NCBI RefSeq assembly: GCF_040834005.1
Contig: NZ_CP162129.1
Location: forward strand, 2,752,001 to 2,816,000
Direction of reading: 5' to 3'
Source of the DNA: Paenibacillus sp. PL2-23
GTDB taxonomy: Bacteria; Bacillota; Bacilli; Paenibacillales; Paenibacillaceae
Length of the DNA stretch: 64,000 nt
How positions within the stretch are numbered: the first letter of the stretch is position 1; the number at the start of each line of letters is the position of its first letter. Below are positions 7,649 through 16,685 of the stretch, piece after piece. The position numbers were made by a program, and so were the translations under genes. The notes below the pieces were generated by a model. The model ran no database searches and had not been told where the DNA came from. It worked only from the letters and a program-made list of their open reading frames with translations.

Positions 7649-9730
7649 ATGCCCGTTCAATCAGGTTGGAAAAAAATAATGGCCGGCTCCATCGCGTTGT
7701 CGCTTACGACAGGCGCTGGAACGGCCCTTCTGTCTTCCCCCGCGGCGATCTATGCCGAGCAGCTGCAGTCTACCTCTCCCTTTACGGATGTGATGCCTGG
7801 CCATTGGGCGGAGAAGCATATTGCAAAGCTTTATTTGCAGCAAATTATTAACGGCTATTCAAACTCGGCGAACGGGACGGTTACCTTCAAGCCGGAGAGC
7901 AGCGTCTCCCAGCAGGAAGCCGTGCTGATGGCTCTCCGCTTTGCGGGAATGGATGGACAGGCGGACAACGACGCTATAATCGTATTTGATTCCTCCTTCA
8001 AGGTGGGGGATTGGGCAAAGGCTTACATCGAGCTGGCTTTCACGGAAGGCCTGCTGGAGCGTGAGGAGGAATACGCGCTTGCTGCTGCTGATTCAAGCGT
8101 GGAGTGGGGCAATAAGCCCGCCACCAGAGAGTGGGTAACCAAGCTGATCGTAAGAGCGATTGGGCAGCAGGCGGCTGCTATCCAGCTGCAAAATTCCGAA
8201 TCCCCCTTCGAGGACGGGAAGGACATAGATGCCAGGTATAAGGGCTATGTCAACGCGGCGTACCAGCTGAAGCTGGTCAAGGGTATTACCGAGACGACAT
8301 TCGGGCCCGACAAGCCTGTCACACGCGCCAGTCTCGCCACATTGCTGAGCAGGGCGCAGAGCAGCTTCCCGGTCGCCTATGAGGGCCAGACGACGGGCGT
8401 TGTGTCCAAGCTGACGGAGTCGTCCATTACGCTTTATCGAGACGGCAAGGAGACGACCTACACGATCGGAGCGGATACCGCGTACTTCCATTTCAATTCC
8501 GAGAAGCCTATCACCAAGGAAGGGCTGCTGGAATACGGCGACGCCACTCTTATTTCAGTAGACGGCAAAGTGCTTTATATCGAGGTTCAGGGCGATGTTC
8601 AGCACACCAAGACGATTGAGGGTACATACGCAAGGTATAACAATGAGGAAAAAACAATTTATATGTGGGTTAACAACAATCCTGTTCCCATCCCGTATGC
8701 GGAGGGGCTTCTGATCGAGGATGAAGAGGGGAAATCGCTGTCCATTCTGGATCTGAAAGCGGACGCCAAGCTATCGGTTGTGCAGGACAACTTCCGTGAG
8801 CAGCCAATCGCGATTCGGATTGTCGCCAGCACAACAGCTGCGGCTACGCAAATAGCGGGCAGCTTCCAATCCGCAACGGCTGGCATCGTGACGATTCGTA
8901 CGGCGGACGGCAGTCTTGTCTCCAAGGATGTGGCGCCTGGCGCGGTCATTGAGGTGAAGGGGCTTGACCAGCCTGGCTTTGAGGATTTGCTCAAAAATGA
9001 AGACGCGGTAGAGCTTTCGTTGAATGCGGATGACCAAGTGACGAAGGTCAAGGTAACCAACCGTGAGGTACATGTGCTGGTAGGCGCACGTATTACCCAA
9101 TACGACGCCAAATATAAATATATGACGGTTGTGGATTCTAATAGTAAGCCGCTTTCCCTCTTGCTGACGGATAAAACCGAATACGAGCTTTCCGGCACGG
9201 ACATCGATTTGACGACGGCTGCTACTTTGATCAGCCAAAACTTCTATTCGACGGTTCGTTATACGGGCAATCAGATCGTTTCGGTTAATTTCAGCAACAC
9301 GCTGACAGGCAGCGTGACGGGTATTGACACCAAGCTGAAGACGATCACAGTTATGGCTAATAGCACCTCTGTGACGCTTCCTTATACGGTGACCACTATT
9401 GAATTTGCCGGACGTCCGCTCGCCAATCATCTGGACATTGATCCCGGGGATACGGTTACGCTCAACCTGAACCCGGCGAAGCTTGAGGCTATGGCTATTC
9501 GTATGCACGTTGTCACTCCGTATACGGTGTTGTCCGTTGACACGGCTGCCAAGAAGGTGAAGGTGAAGTCGTCTACCAACTTGACGCAGGAGATCTCATT
9601 GACCGGCGCTGACATCCTTCTGGCTGACGGCACCGCCGGCACCCTCTCTTCCTTAAAGGCTGGCGCATCCATCGAGGTGTCATTTGTAGGCTCTTCGGCT
9701 GTCAAGGTGCAGCTTCAGAAAGCTTCCTAG
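7649..9730 (+). CDS. S-layer homology (SLH) domain surface protein
   Basis: 693 residues. Signal peptide (about 1-38, Lys-rich then hydrophobic, ending near YAEQ). SLH motifs follow: FTDVMPGHWAEKHIAKLY, KVGDWAKAYIELAFTEGLL and a third ending in GPDKPVTRASLATLLSRA, together about 45-235. The remaining 450 residues are beta-rich with repeated VSKLTESSITLYRDG-like and VTGIDTKLKTITVM-like units and no enzyme motif. SLH modules bind pyruvylated wall polymer, so it should sit on the cell surface. GGAGGAG at 7632-7638 places the start at 7649. Last gene of the envelope trio; followed by a strong terminator. Confidence 0.9.
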   Translation: MPVQSGWKKIMAGSIALSLTTGAGTALLSSPAAIYAEQLQSTSPFTDVMPGHWAEKHIAKLYLQQIINGYSNSANGTVTFKPESSVSQQEAVLMALRFAGMDGQADNDAIIVFDSSFKVGDWAKAYIELAFTEGLLEREEEYALAAADSSVEWGNKPATREWVTKLIVRAIGQQAAAIQLQNSESPFEDGKDIDARYKGYVNAAYQLKLVKGITETTFGPDKPVTRASLATLLSRAQSSFPVAYEGQTTGVVSKLTESSITLYRDGKETTYTIGADTAYFHFNSEKPITKEGLLEYGDATLISVDGKVLYIEVQGDVQHTKTIEGTYARYNNEEKTIYMWVNNNPVPIPYAEGLLIEDEEGKSLSILDLKADAKLSVVQDNFREQPIAIRIVASTTAAATQIAGSFQSATAGIVTIRTADGSLVSKDVAPGAVIEVKGLDQPGFEDLLKNEDAVELSLNADDQVTKVKVTNREVHVLVGARITQYDAKYKYMTVVDSNSKPLSLLLTDKTEYELSGTDIDLTTAATLISQNFYSTVRYTGNQIVSVNFSNTLTGSVTGIDTKLKTITVMANSTSVTLPYTVTTIEFAGRPLANHLDIDPGDTVTLNLNPAKLEAMAIRMHVVTPYTVLSVDTAAKKVKVKSSTNLTQEISLTGADILLADGTAGTLSSLKAGASIEVSFVGSSAVKVQLQKAS

Positions 9731-9774
9731 ACTCGTCAGCACTCATTCTAGCGTAAAAGCAGGAACGTTTTGTG

Positions 9775-9802
9775 AAAAACTGCCCGTTCGGGCAGTTTTT
9801 TT
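9775..9802 (+). terminator. Rho-independent terminator after the SLH gene
   Basis: ACTGCCC-GTTC-GGGCAGT stem with flanking A and T tracts; at least seven Ts follow. It closes the envelope operon. Confidence 0.9.
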
Positions 9803-9890
9803 CATGAAAAGCGATGAATTATTGTTGCGCCGCGTGACAAATTTCGCTACACTTTGAACGATAGTGCTAAACTGGAGGCTTGGGCTTGGG

Positions 9891-10586
9891 ATGAATGCGA
9901 AGGAGAAAATGCGTCATATATTGGATACGATAGCCCAGATGTACCCGGATGCGCATTGCGAGCTTCACCATGACAATCCGTTCGAGCTGACCATTGCGGT
10001 TTTGCTATCGGCTCAATGCACCGACGAGACGGTCAATAAGGTAACGGCGGAGCTTTTCCGGAAGTATAAGTCGCCTCAGGATTATTTGGCCGTGCCGCTG
10101 GAGGAGCTGGAGCAGGATATACGCCGCATCGGTCTGTTCCGCAGCAAGGCATCGAACATTCAGAAGCTGTGCCGTATTCTGCTGGAGAAGTATGAGGGCG
10201 AGGTTCCAGCGTCTCATGAGGGGCTGACGGAGCTTCCCGGCGTGGGCCGCAAGACGGCCAATGTGGTCATGTCCAATGCGTTCGGGGTACCGGCAATCGC
10301 CGTGGACACGCATGTTGAACGCGTCTCCAAACGGCTTGGCGTGGCGAAGCCGGAGGATAACGTTCTGACGGTGGAGCAGAAGCTGATGAAGCTGGTTCCA
10401 AGAGCAGAGTGGACGATTACGCATCACCGCCTCATTTTTTTTGGAAGATATCACTGCAAGGCTCAGAACCCGCAGTGCCCCGTATGTCCATTGCTGGACC
10501 TGTGCAAGGAAGGCAAGGCACGTATGAAGCCGGGAGTTAAGACCCAAAATAAAACAAGAACGAAGAAAATAGCGAATGAAGGATGA
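9891..10586 (+). CDS. nth: Endonuclease III (DNA glycosylase/AP lyase)
   Basis: 231 residues from the ATG at 9891 (GGAGG 12 bases upstream; an ATG at 9864 would add nine residues). Base-excision repair enzyme for oxidised pyrimidines. Visible: LLSAQCTDETVN, the helix-hairpin-helix ELPGVGRKTANVV with its catalytic Lys, AVDTHVERVSKRLG with the catalytic Asp, and the 4Fe-4S loop C-x6-C-x2-C-x5-C. A basic tail follows. It is followed within a few bases by a small gene and then dynA. Confidence 0.95.
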   Translation: MNAKEKMRHILDTIAQMYPDAHCELHHDNPFELTIAVLLSAQCTDETVNKVTAELFRKYKSPQDYLAVPLEELEQDIRRIGLFRSKASNIQKLCRILLEKYEGEVPASHEGLTELPGVGRKTANVVMSNAFGVPAIAVDTHVERVSKRLGVAKPEDNVLTVEQKLMKLVPRAEWTITHHRLIFFGRYHCKAQNPQCPVCPLLDLCKEGKARMKPGVKTQNKTRTKKIANEG

Positions 10587-10593
10587 TGAAACC

Positions 10594-10872
10594 ATGAAAT
10601 GTATTTCCGTTTATACGAACAATTTTGAGTTGTTTTCGGATATTTATGAGCAAGTGCTAGAATCGCCGCCCAAGGAGAATGAAGACATCGTAATCGAAGG
10701 CATTACGGTGAGCGGCTCCGGCGATGTGCCGGACCAATACATTGAGCGTATGCGCGTGAAGCCTGAAGTGGTTGTCATGAAAGAGAAGGAACGCAATATT
10801 ATGATCCTTCAGCATGGCAACGTATTCGAAATTTGTCTGCCTTCTGATGAAGACGAGATAGAAGCCGTCTAG
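10594..10872 (+). CDS. Small conserved-looking acidic protein, function unknown
   Basis: 92 residues from the ATG at 10594 (AAGGATGAT just upstream, overlapping the end of nth; an ATG at 10576 would add six residues). It begins MKCISVYTNNFELFSDIYEQ and ends with an acidic tail; no signal, membrane segment or known motif. Composition and phase match its neighbours, with 7 bases to nth upstream and 12 to dynA downstream, so it is very likely translated as part of the nth-dynA unit. I do not recognise the family. Confidence 0.7.
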   Translation: MKCISVYTNNFELFSDIYEQVLESPPKENEDIVIEGITVSGSGDVPDQYIERMRVKPEVVVMKEKERNIMILQHGNVFEICLPSDEDEIEAV

Positions 10873-10884
10873 GAGAAACGAACA

Positions 10885-13800
10885 ATGACCGTAATGATGG
10901 ATCATGGCATCGCGGAGTCGCTGAAGCAGGCGTCTGACGCGATGGCCAAAGCTGGAGATTATACACGCGCGGCGCAAGCCGCCGAGCTGGGCGGTAAGCT
11001 GACCGAGGGTCTGCTTACCGTCGCTTTATGCGGACATTTCTCCGCAGGCAAGTCGACGCTTGTCAATCAATTGTGCGGAGCGAAGCTGCTTCCTTCCAGC
11101 CCGATTCCGACCAGCGCCAACGTTGTGTCCATTCGGGGCGGACAACGGGCCTATGCGGAAGTAGAGAAGATGACGGAGAACGGCGTGAAGGTGCAGGCCG
11201 AGGTGCCGATCGACGGCCTTGCACAATATTGCACGGACGGCGAGCATTATACATCCGTTTCGATTGTGTACCCCAGCGAGCTGCTCGGCACCGACATTGT
11301 GCTGCTGGACACCCCTGGCATCGATTCCACGGATGACGCTCATCGCATGGCGACGGAATCGGCCCTTCATCTGGCCGATGTCGTATTCTATGTCATGGAC
11401 TACAATCATGTCCAATCCGAGATTAACTTTGCTTTTGCGAAGGAGCTGAAGGATTGGGGCAAGCCCTTATATTTTATCGTCAATCAAATTGATAAGCATC
11501 GCGACCGCGAGCTCCGGTTCGATGAATACCGCAGAAGCGTCGAGGAGGCGTTCCAGGCTTGGCATTTGGAGCCGGCTGGCATCCTTTATTTGTCGCTGCG
11601 CCAGCCGAGCCATCCGCATCATGAATGGGAGGGGCTGCTCGGCCTCTTCCGCAAGCTGGCGGGTATGCGGCGGGAGCTGTGCGCGTACAGTGTAGACGCT
11701 TCGCTGCGCCATCTGGTGGAGCAGCATGCGAAGCGGGAGGAAGAGCTGCGCGAGCCAGATCGCGAGAGACTGCTGGAGGAAGCGGGCGGCGAGGAGGCGG
11801 CAGCTACCCTGAACGCGTCCATTCAAGCGTTGACGAAGCAAATGGAACGATTGGACGCTGAGCGCGAGCTGTATCGTACGGAGCTGCGCAAGGAGCTTCA
11901 ATCCGTGCTGGACAACGCCAACATCACGCCAGCCGGACTGCGCGACCTCGCTCATGCGTTTCTGGAGAGCCGAAAGCCCGGCTTCAAGACCGGCTTATTA
12001 TTCTCCGGCGCCAAGACGGCTGCCGAGCAGGCCAGAAGATTGGATGCATTCCGCCAGGAATTCGCCAGTCTGGTCGGCGCTGGAATTGACTGGCATGTCA
12101 AGCAGCTGCTGCGTAAAGCAGCGGAGGGCATCAGCTTTGATACAGAGCAGCTGGAGCGCCTGCTAGCGGATCGGCTAAGCTGGACGCCTACCGACGAATG
12201 GCTGATCAGCCGTGTGAAGCAAGGCGCAGTGTTCGGCAATGAATATACGATGACGTACAGCAAGGAGCTGGCTGCGGACGCCAAAAGCCAATTCAGACAG
12301 CAAGGGCTGGAAGTCATCGATGAATTAACCGCCTATGCGGCTGCCGCAAGCTCGGCACAATCCGCTCAGCTTGGAGCAAGGCTCGCAGACCTTCGGGCTC
12401 AAGCGGGCTCCCTAGTGGAGCTGGAGAAGCTGAATGCCGTCCTGCTGCAGCAGGCGGAAGCGCTTCGAGCGTTGCTGCCTCATAGGGCTGCTAAGCCGGA
12501 GCTTCCCGCACCCGACGCGAGGGCGGGCCAGCACCAGCCTCGCAGCGAAGCCATATCTTCGGCATCAAGCCTAATCGAGGCCGCTGACGCAGCGGACACC
12601 GTCCGTCCAGTAAGGGACCGCACCTCAGGCTTCCCGCAAGAGGGGGCTGAAGAGCGCAGCGCACTTGCAGGCGGCACTGGCGGCGCTGCCTTGTCCTTGC
12701 AAAGACACGCGGCATCGAGGCTTATGGGGGCCGCAGAGCTTGTCGCATCGCACGCCTCGCTGCGCGCGGCAGCGCAAGGTATGCGCGAGAAGGCCGCCCG
12801 TCTGCAGGGCAGCCAATTTACCGTCGCGTTGTTCGGCGCCTTCAGCGCTGGCAAATCGTCGCTGGCCAACGCGCTGATCGGAGACGCGGTGCTGCCGGTT
12901 TCGCCTAATCCCACAACAGCGGCCATTAACAGGCTGCTGCCTCCTGCTGGCGAATATGCCCATGCGGAAGCGCGCGTTGTCATGAAAAGCAGGGAGGCCG
13001 TGCTGTCTGATTTGCGGTATTCGCTGGCGCTGCTAGGCGAAAACGCGACAGAAGCGCAGCTGCCGGACGCTGCAGCCATCATGCGCGCGATTGATAAGCT
13101 GACGCCGCAATCCATTGGAGCAGGCGGCCGGCCGCATTACAGCTTCCTGCGGGCTGCTCGCGCGGGCTGGGAGCGCCATGAGGCGCTGCTTGGCAAGGAG
13201 CTGAAGGCCGACCGCGAGGAATACGCCCGTTATGTTGCGGATGAGTCACGCTCCTGCTATGTCAGCGAAATCGATTTCCATTACGACTGCGCTTTGACGG
13301 CGGAGGGCATTGTGCTTGTCGATACGCCTGGAGCGGATTCCGTTAACGCCAGACATACCGGCGTCGCGTTCAATTATATTAAAAACGCGGATGCCGTGCT
13401 GTTCGTGACGTATTATAATCACGCGTTTTCCCAGGCGGATCGTCAGTTCCTTGACCAGCTTGGGAGAGTGAAGGATCAGTTCGAGCTGGACAAAATGTTT
13501 TTTATCGTCAACGCGGCGGACCTGGCGGCGGACGAGGAGGAGCTCCAGGGGGTGCTCGCCCACGTCGAAAGCAATTTGAAACAGCATGCCATCCATTCGC
13601 CGCGATTGTATCCCGTATCCAGCATTCAAGCGCTGGACGGGAAGCTGGACGGCAGCCTGGAGCTGCTGGCTGCCTCCCGCATGGAGGCGTTCGAATCGTC
13701 GTTTCTTTCCTTTATTCAGCACGATCTCGGCAGGCTTGCCGTGGAATCCGCCGATCAGGATCTGAAGCGGGTTATTGGCACAGTTGCGAACTGGCTGAAG

Positions 13801-14577
13801 GGCGCAGAGGGCGACGCCACGGCGCGCCAATCGGAGCTAGCCAGCCTGAAGCAGAGCGCTCAACAGGCGGCGTCGGAGATCGAGGCTTTGTCCCGGGCCG
13901 CGCTGCCCGAAGGGATCAAGCAGGAAATTCGCGAGCTTCTCTATTACGTTGTGCAGCGGGTACAGCTGCGGTTCGGCGATTTCTACCATCTGGCGTTTAA
14001 TCCTTCCACCCTGCAGGATGACGGGCGCGATTTGAAGCGCGTCATCTGGACCGCCTGGCTGGAGCTGCAGCGGCTGCTTCAGCGTGAGCTGTCGCAGGAG
14101 CTGCTTGCAACCACACTGAGGGTCGAGAAGGCGTCGCATACAACGCTTAAGAAGCAATACGATGCTTTAGCGGGGGATGCCGCTCTCCATGTGGACGGCT
14201 ATGCTGCCATGCCTTACGAGGCGAGCGGTTATCAGGCGCCTGAAGCCTTGAAGGATTGGGAGATGCAGGACGTCGACGCCAAGTGGCTGTGGGGAAGGTT
14301 CAAGTCTCCGCGACAATTTTTTGAAGGCAACGGCAAGGCTTTGCTGCGCAAGGAGCTGGAGCTGAAGCTGGGACCATCGCTGTCGGCTTGGTCCGCGGAG
14401 GTGGCGGAGGCATGGCTGGACCATTATGCGAAGGAATGGGCGGCTGCTGCGGAAAGCGCGGGCGACAGCCTGCAGCGCGACCTGATGTCTTATGCGGATG
14501 GACGGAGCGAGTCGCTGGCGGACAGCGCAAATGTGAATGAGCTGAAACGTCTTTATGAAGCGCTGACTCATATTTAA
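10885..14577 (+). CDS. dynA: Bacterial dynamin-like protein with two GTPase modules (DynA/YpbR type)
   Basis: 1230 residues, close to Bacillus DynA. Two dynamin modules in tandem. Module 1: P-loop GHFSAGKST (about 50-58), switch DTPGID, NQIDKH specificity motif, then coiled-coil regions. Module 2: P-loop GAFSAGKSS (about 652-660), DTPGADS and NAADLA, followed by long helical segments. A Gly/Pro/Ser-rich hinge (about 535-600) joins them. The family tethers and fuses membranes and supports membrane repair and phage resistance on the inner membrane face. GGAGAAA lies 9 bases before the start. The second GTPase has an unusually long insert between the P-loop and switch II (about 670-790). Confidence 0.93.
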   Translation: MTVMMDHGIAESLKQASDAMAKAGDYTRAAQAAELGGKLTEGLLTVALCGHFSAGKSTLVNQLCGAKLLPSSPIPTSANVVSIRGGQRAYAEVEKMTENGVKVQAEVPIDGLAQYCTDGEHYTSVSIVYPSELLGTDIVLLDTPGIDSTDDAHRMATESALHLADVVFYVMDYNHVQSEINFAFAKELKDWGKPLYFIVNQIDKHRDRELRFDEYRRSVEEAFQAWHLEPAGILYLSLRQPSHPHHEWEGLLGLFRKLAGMRRELCAYSVDASLRHLVEQHAKREEELREPDRERLLEEAGGEEAAATLNASIQALTKQMERLDAERELYRTELRKELQSVLDNANITPAGLRDLAHAFLESRKPGFKTGLLFSGAKTAAEQARRLDAFRQEFASLVGAGIDWHVKQLLRKAAEGISFDTEQLERLLADRLSWTPTDEWLISRVKQGAVFGNEYTMTYSKELAADAKSQFRQQGLEVIDELTAYAAAASSAQSAQLGARLADLRAQAGSLVELEKLNAVLLQQAEALRALLPHRAAKPELPAPDARAGQHQPRSEAISSASSLIEAADAADTVRPVRDRTSGFPQEGAEERSALAGGTGGAALSLQRHAASRLMGAAELVASHASLRAAAQGMREKAARLQGSQFTVALFGAFSAGKSSLANALIGDAVLPVSPNPTTAAINRLLPPAGEYAHAEARVVMKSREAVLSDLRYSLALLGENATEAQLPDAAAIMRAIDKLTPQSIGAGGRPHYSFLRAARAGWERHEALLGKELKADREEYARYVADESRSCYVSEIDFHYDCALTAEGIVLVDTPGADSVNARHTGVAFNYIKNADAVLFVTYYNHAFSQADRQFLDQLGRVKDQFELDKMFFIVNAADLAADEEELQGVLAHVESNLKQHAIHSPRLYPVSSIQALDGKLDGSLELLAASRMEAFESSFLSFIQHDLGRLAVESADQDLKRVIGTVANWLKGAEGDATARQSELASLKQSAQQAASEIEALSRAALPEGIKQEIRELLYYVVQRVQLRFGDFYHLAFNPSTLQDDGRDLKRVIWTAWLELQRLLQRELSQELLATTLRVEKASHTTLKKQYDALAGDAALHVDGYAAMPYEASGYQAPEALKDWEMQDVDAKWLWGRFKSPRQFFEGNGKALLRKELELKLGPSLSAWSAEVAEAWLDHYAKEWAAAAESAGDSLQRDLMSYADGRSESLADSANVNELKRLYEALTHI

Positions 14578-14620
14578 TTGTTTATAATGGCTAACGGTTC
14601 CATCGCAGGAATCGATTGAT

Positions 14621-14660
14621 GCTTTTGCCGGGGTTGTTTCACCTGGCAAAAGCTTTTTTT
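14621..14660 (+). terminator. Rho-independent terminator after dynA
   Basis: GCTTTTGCC (14621-14629) pairs with GGCAAAAGC (14645-14653), followed by seven Ts and a further T-rich stretch. Confidence 0.9.
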
Positions 14661-14885
14661 ATTTTTGTGTGCAAATATGCAAAAACGGAGCAATACCTAC
14701 ATATTCATGATGATTTTGGACGATTTTGAAGGATGAACCGTTTCCAGTTCCACTATCGAGGGAATAGGGGGCACAACTTAAAAATTCACAAAAATATCGA
14801 CTTTGCTCACTCAAACCGATGCTGATAAGATTCATTCATACTTACATGCAAGACTTAATTTCAAGCGATGGGGAGATGGGTTTCG
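14661..14885. other. Intergenic region upstream of the ABC exporter
   Basis: About 225 bases, A+T-richer than the genes. I see no tRNA, repeat or convincing riboswitch. A weak promoter-like pair (TTTGCT, 17 bases, GATAAG near 14803-14831) is possible. A short open frame from the ATG at 14819 overlaps the exporter start but has no ribosome site. Confidence 0.3.
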
Positions 14886-16685
14886 TTGGACGTACTAAGG
14901 CAATTGAAAGCCTTCTATTTGCCGGAGAGGAAGTTTCTGATCGCGTCGATTCTGTTCCTGATGATTGCGACGGCATTGGGGCTGGTCTATCCGTATTTGC
15001 TGAAATACCTGATCGACGACGTGATTAGACCGAAGCGCTTCGAGCTCGTGCCGCAGCTGGCTTTCATTGTTGTCGGCGTGATTTCACTGAAGGCGTGTAA
15101 TCAGTTCCTGCACGGATTTTTTGGAGGAAGGCTAGGCAACAAGGTGGCTTACCGTATGCGGAACGCATTGTACGACAAGCTGCAGACGCTGTCCTATCAA
15201 TACTATGACAAGGCTAAAACAGGCGACCTGATGTCCCGTCTGACAGCAGACCTTGAGGCGATTCGCAACTTTATCGGCTTTGGATTTGCCCAGATCCTGA
15301 ATATGGTGCTGATGGTGGCGTTCGGCGGCGCGATGATGCTGTATATCAACTGGCAGCTCACGCTCCTTACACTCATCACGATTCCCCTGCTCGCGTTCCT
15401 GGCGCTTCGCTTCGAGAAGCTGATTCATCCGGCATTCCGCGAAATGCGGCAAGCCATGAGCAATCTGACGACGGCTGTGCAGGAAAATATTACGGGCGTT
15501 CGCACGGTGAAATCATTTGCTCGCGAGAAGCATGAGGTAACGAAGTTTTCCGTTCGCAACGAGGCTTACCAGAGTAATCAGGTAGGCGCGTCCGGCTTGT
15601 GGGCGAAGTACTTCCCGGCTATGGAATTAACAGCCAATCTGAGCGCGGTTATCTTGCTGGTCGCGGGCGGGTCCATGGTTATGAGGGACACGCTGCAGCT
15701 GGGCGAATTTGTAGCCTTCTTCAGCTTAATCTGGTACATTATCGGCCCGATGTGGGGCCTTGGCTTCCATATTAACAACTACACGCAGTTCAAGGCATCC
15801 GGCGAGCGCGTGCTCGGCCTGCTCCATGAGCATGTGCATGTCAAAAACGCGAAGGATGCCGTTGTCCTCCGTCCAGAGCTTACTAGAGGACATGTCAGAT
15901 TCGAAGGGGTTACCTTCAACTATCCCGACAAATCGGCCGCATTGACTGATATTCATCTCGATGCCCCCGCAGGTTCTGTCATCGGCTTGCTCGGCGCGAC
16001 GGGCTCCGGGAAGTCGACCATTATACAGCTGCTCATGCGGGCTTACAATGTGAAGCACGGAACGATCTATCTCGACGGCATGGATATTCGCCAGCTTGAT
16101 GTGGAATCGCTCCGCAGCCAGATTGCCCCTGTATTCCAGGAGACGTTCCTGTTCTCCGCCGCCATCCGCGATAATATCGCTTATGGCGTCCGTGATGTGA
16201 CACAGGAGGAGATTGAACGCGCGGCAAAGCTGGCGAAGGCGCATGACTTTATTATGGAGCTGCCGCTTGGCTACGACACCATCGTCGGCGAGAGGGGAAT
16301 GGGGCTGTCAGGCGGCCAGAAGCAGCGGATTGCCATTGCGAGGGCGCTGATCAAAAACCCGCGCGTGCTTATTCTCGACGACGCGACAAGCGCGGTGGAT
16401 ATGGAGACCGAGCATGAAATCCAGGCGGGCTTCAAGGAGCTGATGGCGGGCCGCACAACGTTTATTATCGCGCATCGCATCTCTTCGCTGCGCCACGCGG
16501 ACGAAATTATCGTGCTGGACAAAGGCAGGATCGTGCAACGCGGCAAGCATGCCGAGCTGATCGCCAAGGAGGGTCCATACCGCGACACGTACAACATTCA
16601 ATATGCGGATTTTGTGGCCCAAGAGGAAGGAAAAGCCGCCTCCGTAATCGATATTCAAGACCGTAGAAGGAGCATCGTACAATGA
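14886..16685 (+). CDS. Heterodimeric ABC exporter half, degenerate-site subunit
   Basis: 599 residues from a TTG at 14886 (GGGGAG about 10 bases upstream; an ATG at 14868 lacks a ribosome site). Six-helix exporter domain (about 15-310) then nucleotide-binding domain: Walker A GATGSGKST, Q-loop FQETF, signature LSGGQKQR, Walker B VLILDDATSAVD, switch His in IIAHRISS. The residue after the Walker B Asp is Asp, not the catalytic Glu. This is the mark of the degenerate-site partner in BmrC/BmrD- or TM287/288-type exporters. The stop overlaps the start of the next gene (ATGA), so the two are translationally coupled. Substrate unknown; drugs or lipids are typical of the family. Confidence 0.9.
   Translation: MDVLRQLKAFYLPERKFLIASILFLMIATALGLVYPYLLKYLIDDVIRPKRFELVPQLAFIVVGVISLKACNQFLHGFFGGRLGNKVAYRMRNALYDKLQTLSYQYYDKAKTGDLMSRLTADLEAIRNFIGFGFAQILNMVLMVAFGGAMMLYINWQLTLLTLITIPLLAFLALRFEKLIHPAFREMRQAMSNLTTAVQENITGVRTVKSFAREKHEVTKFSVRNEAYQSNQVGASGLWAKYFPAMELTANLSAVILLVAGGSMVMRDTLQLGEFVAFFSLIWYIIGPMWGLGFHINNYTQFKASGERVLGLLHEHVHVKNAKDAVVLRPELTRGHVRFEGVTFNYPDKSAALTDIHLDAPAGSVIGLLGATGSGKSTIIQLLMRAYNVKHGTIYLDGMDIRQLDVESLRSQIAPVFQETFLFSAAIRDNIAYGVRDVTQEEIERAAKLAKAHDFIMELPLGYDTIVGERGMGLSGGQKQRIAIARALIKNPRVLILDDATSAVDMETEHEIQAGFKELMAGRTTFIIAHRISSLRHADEIIVLDKGRIVQRGKHAELIAKEGPYRDTYNIQYADFVAQEEGKAASVIDIQDRRRSIVQ

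Noticed and set aside
14819..15028. A short frame before the ABC exporter, like the BmrB leader of bmrCD
   Set aside because: No ribosome site, it runs far into the exporter gene in another frame, and no regulatory hairpin is visible.
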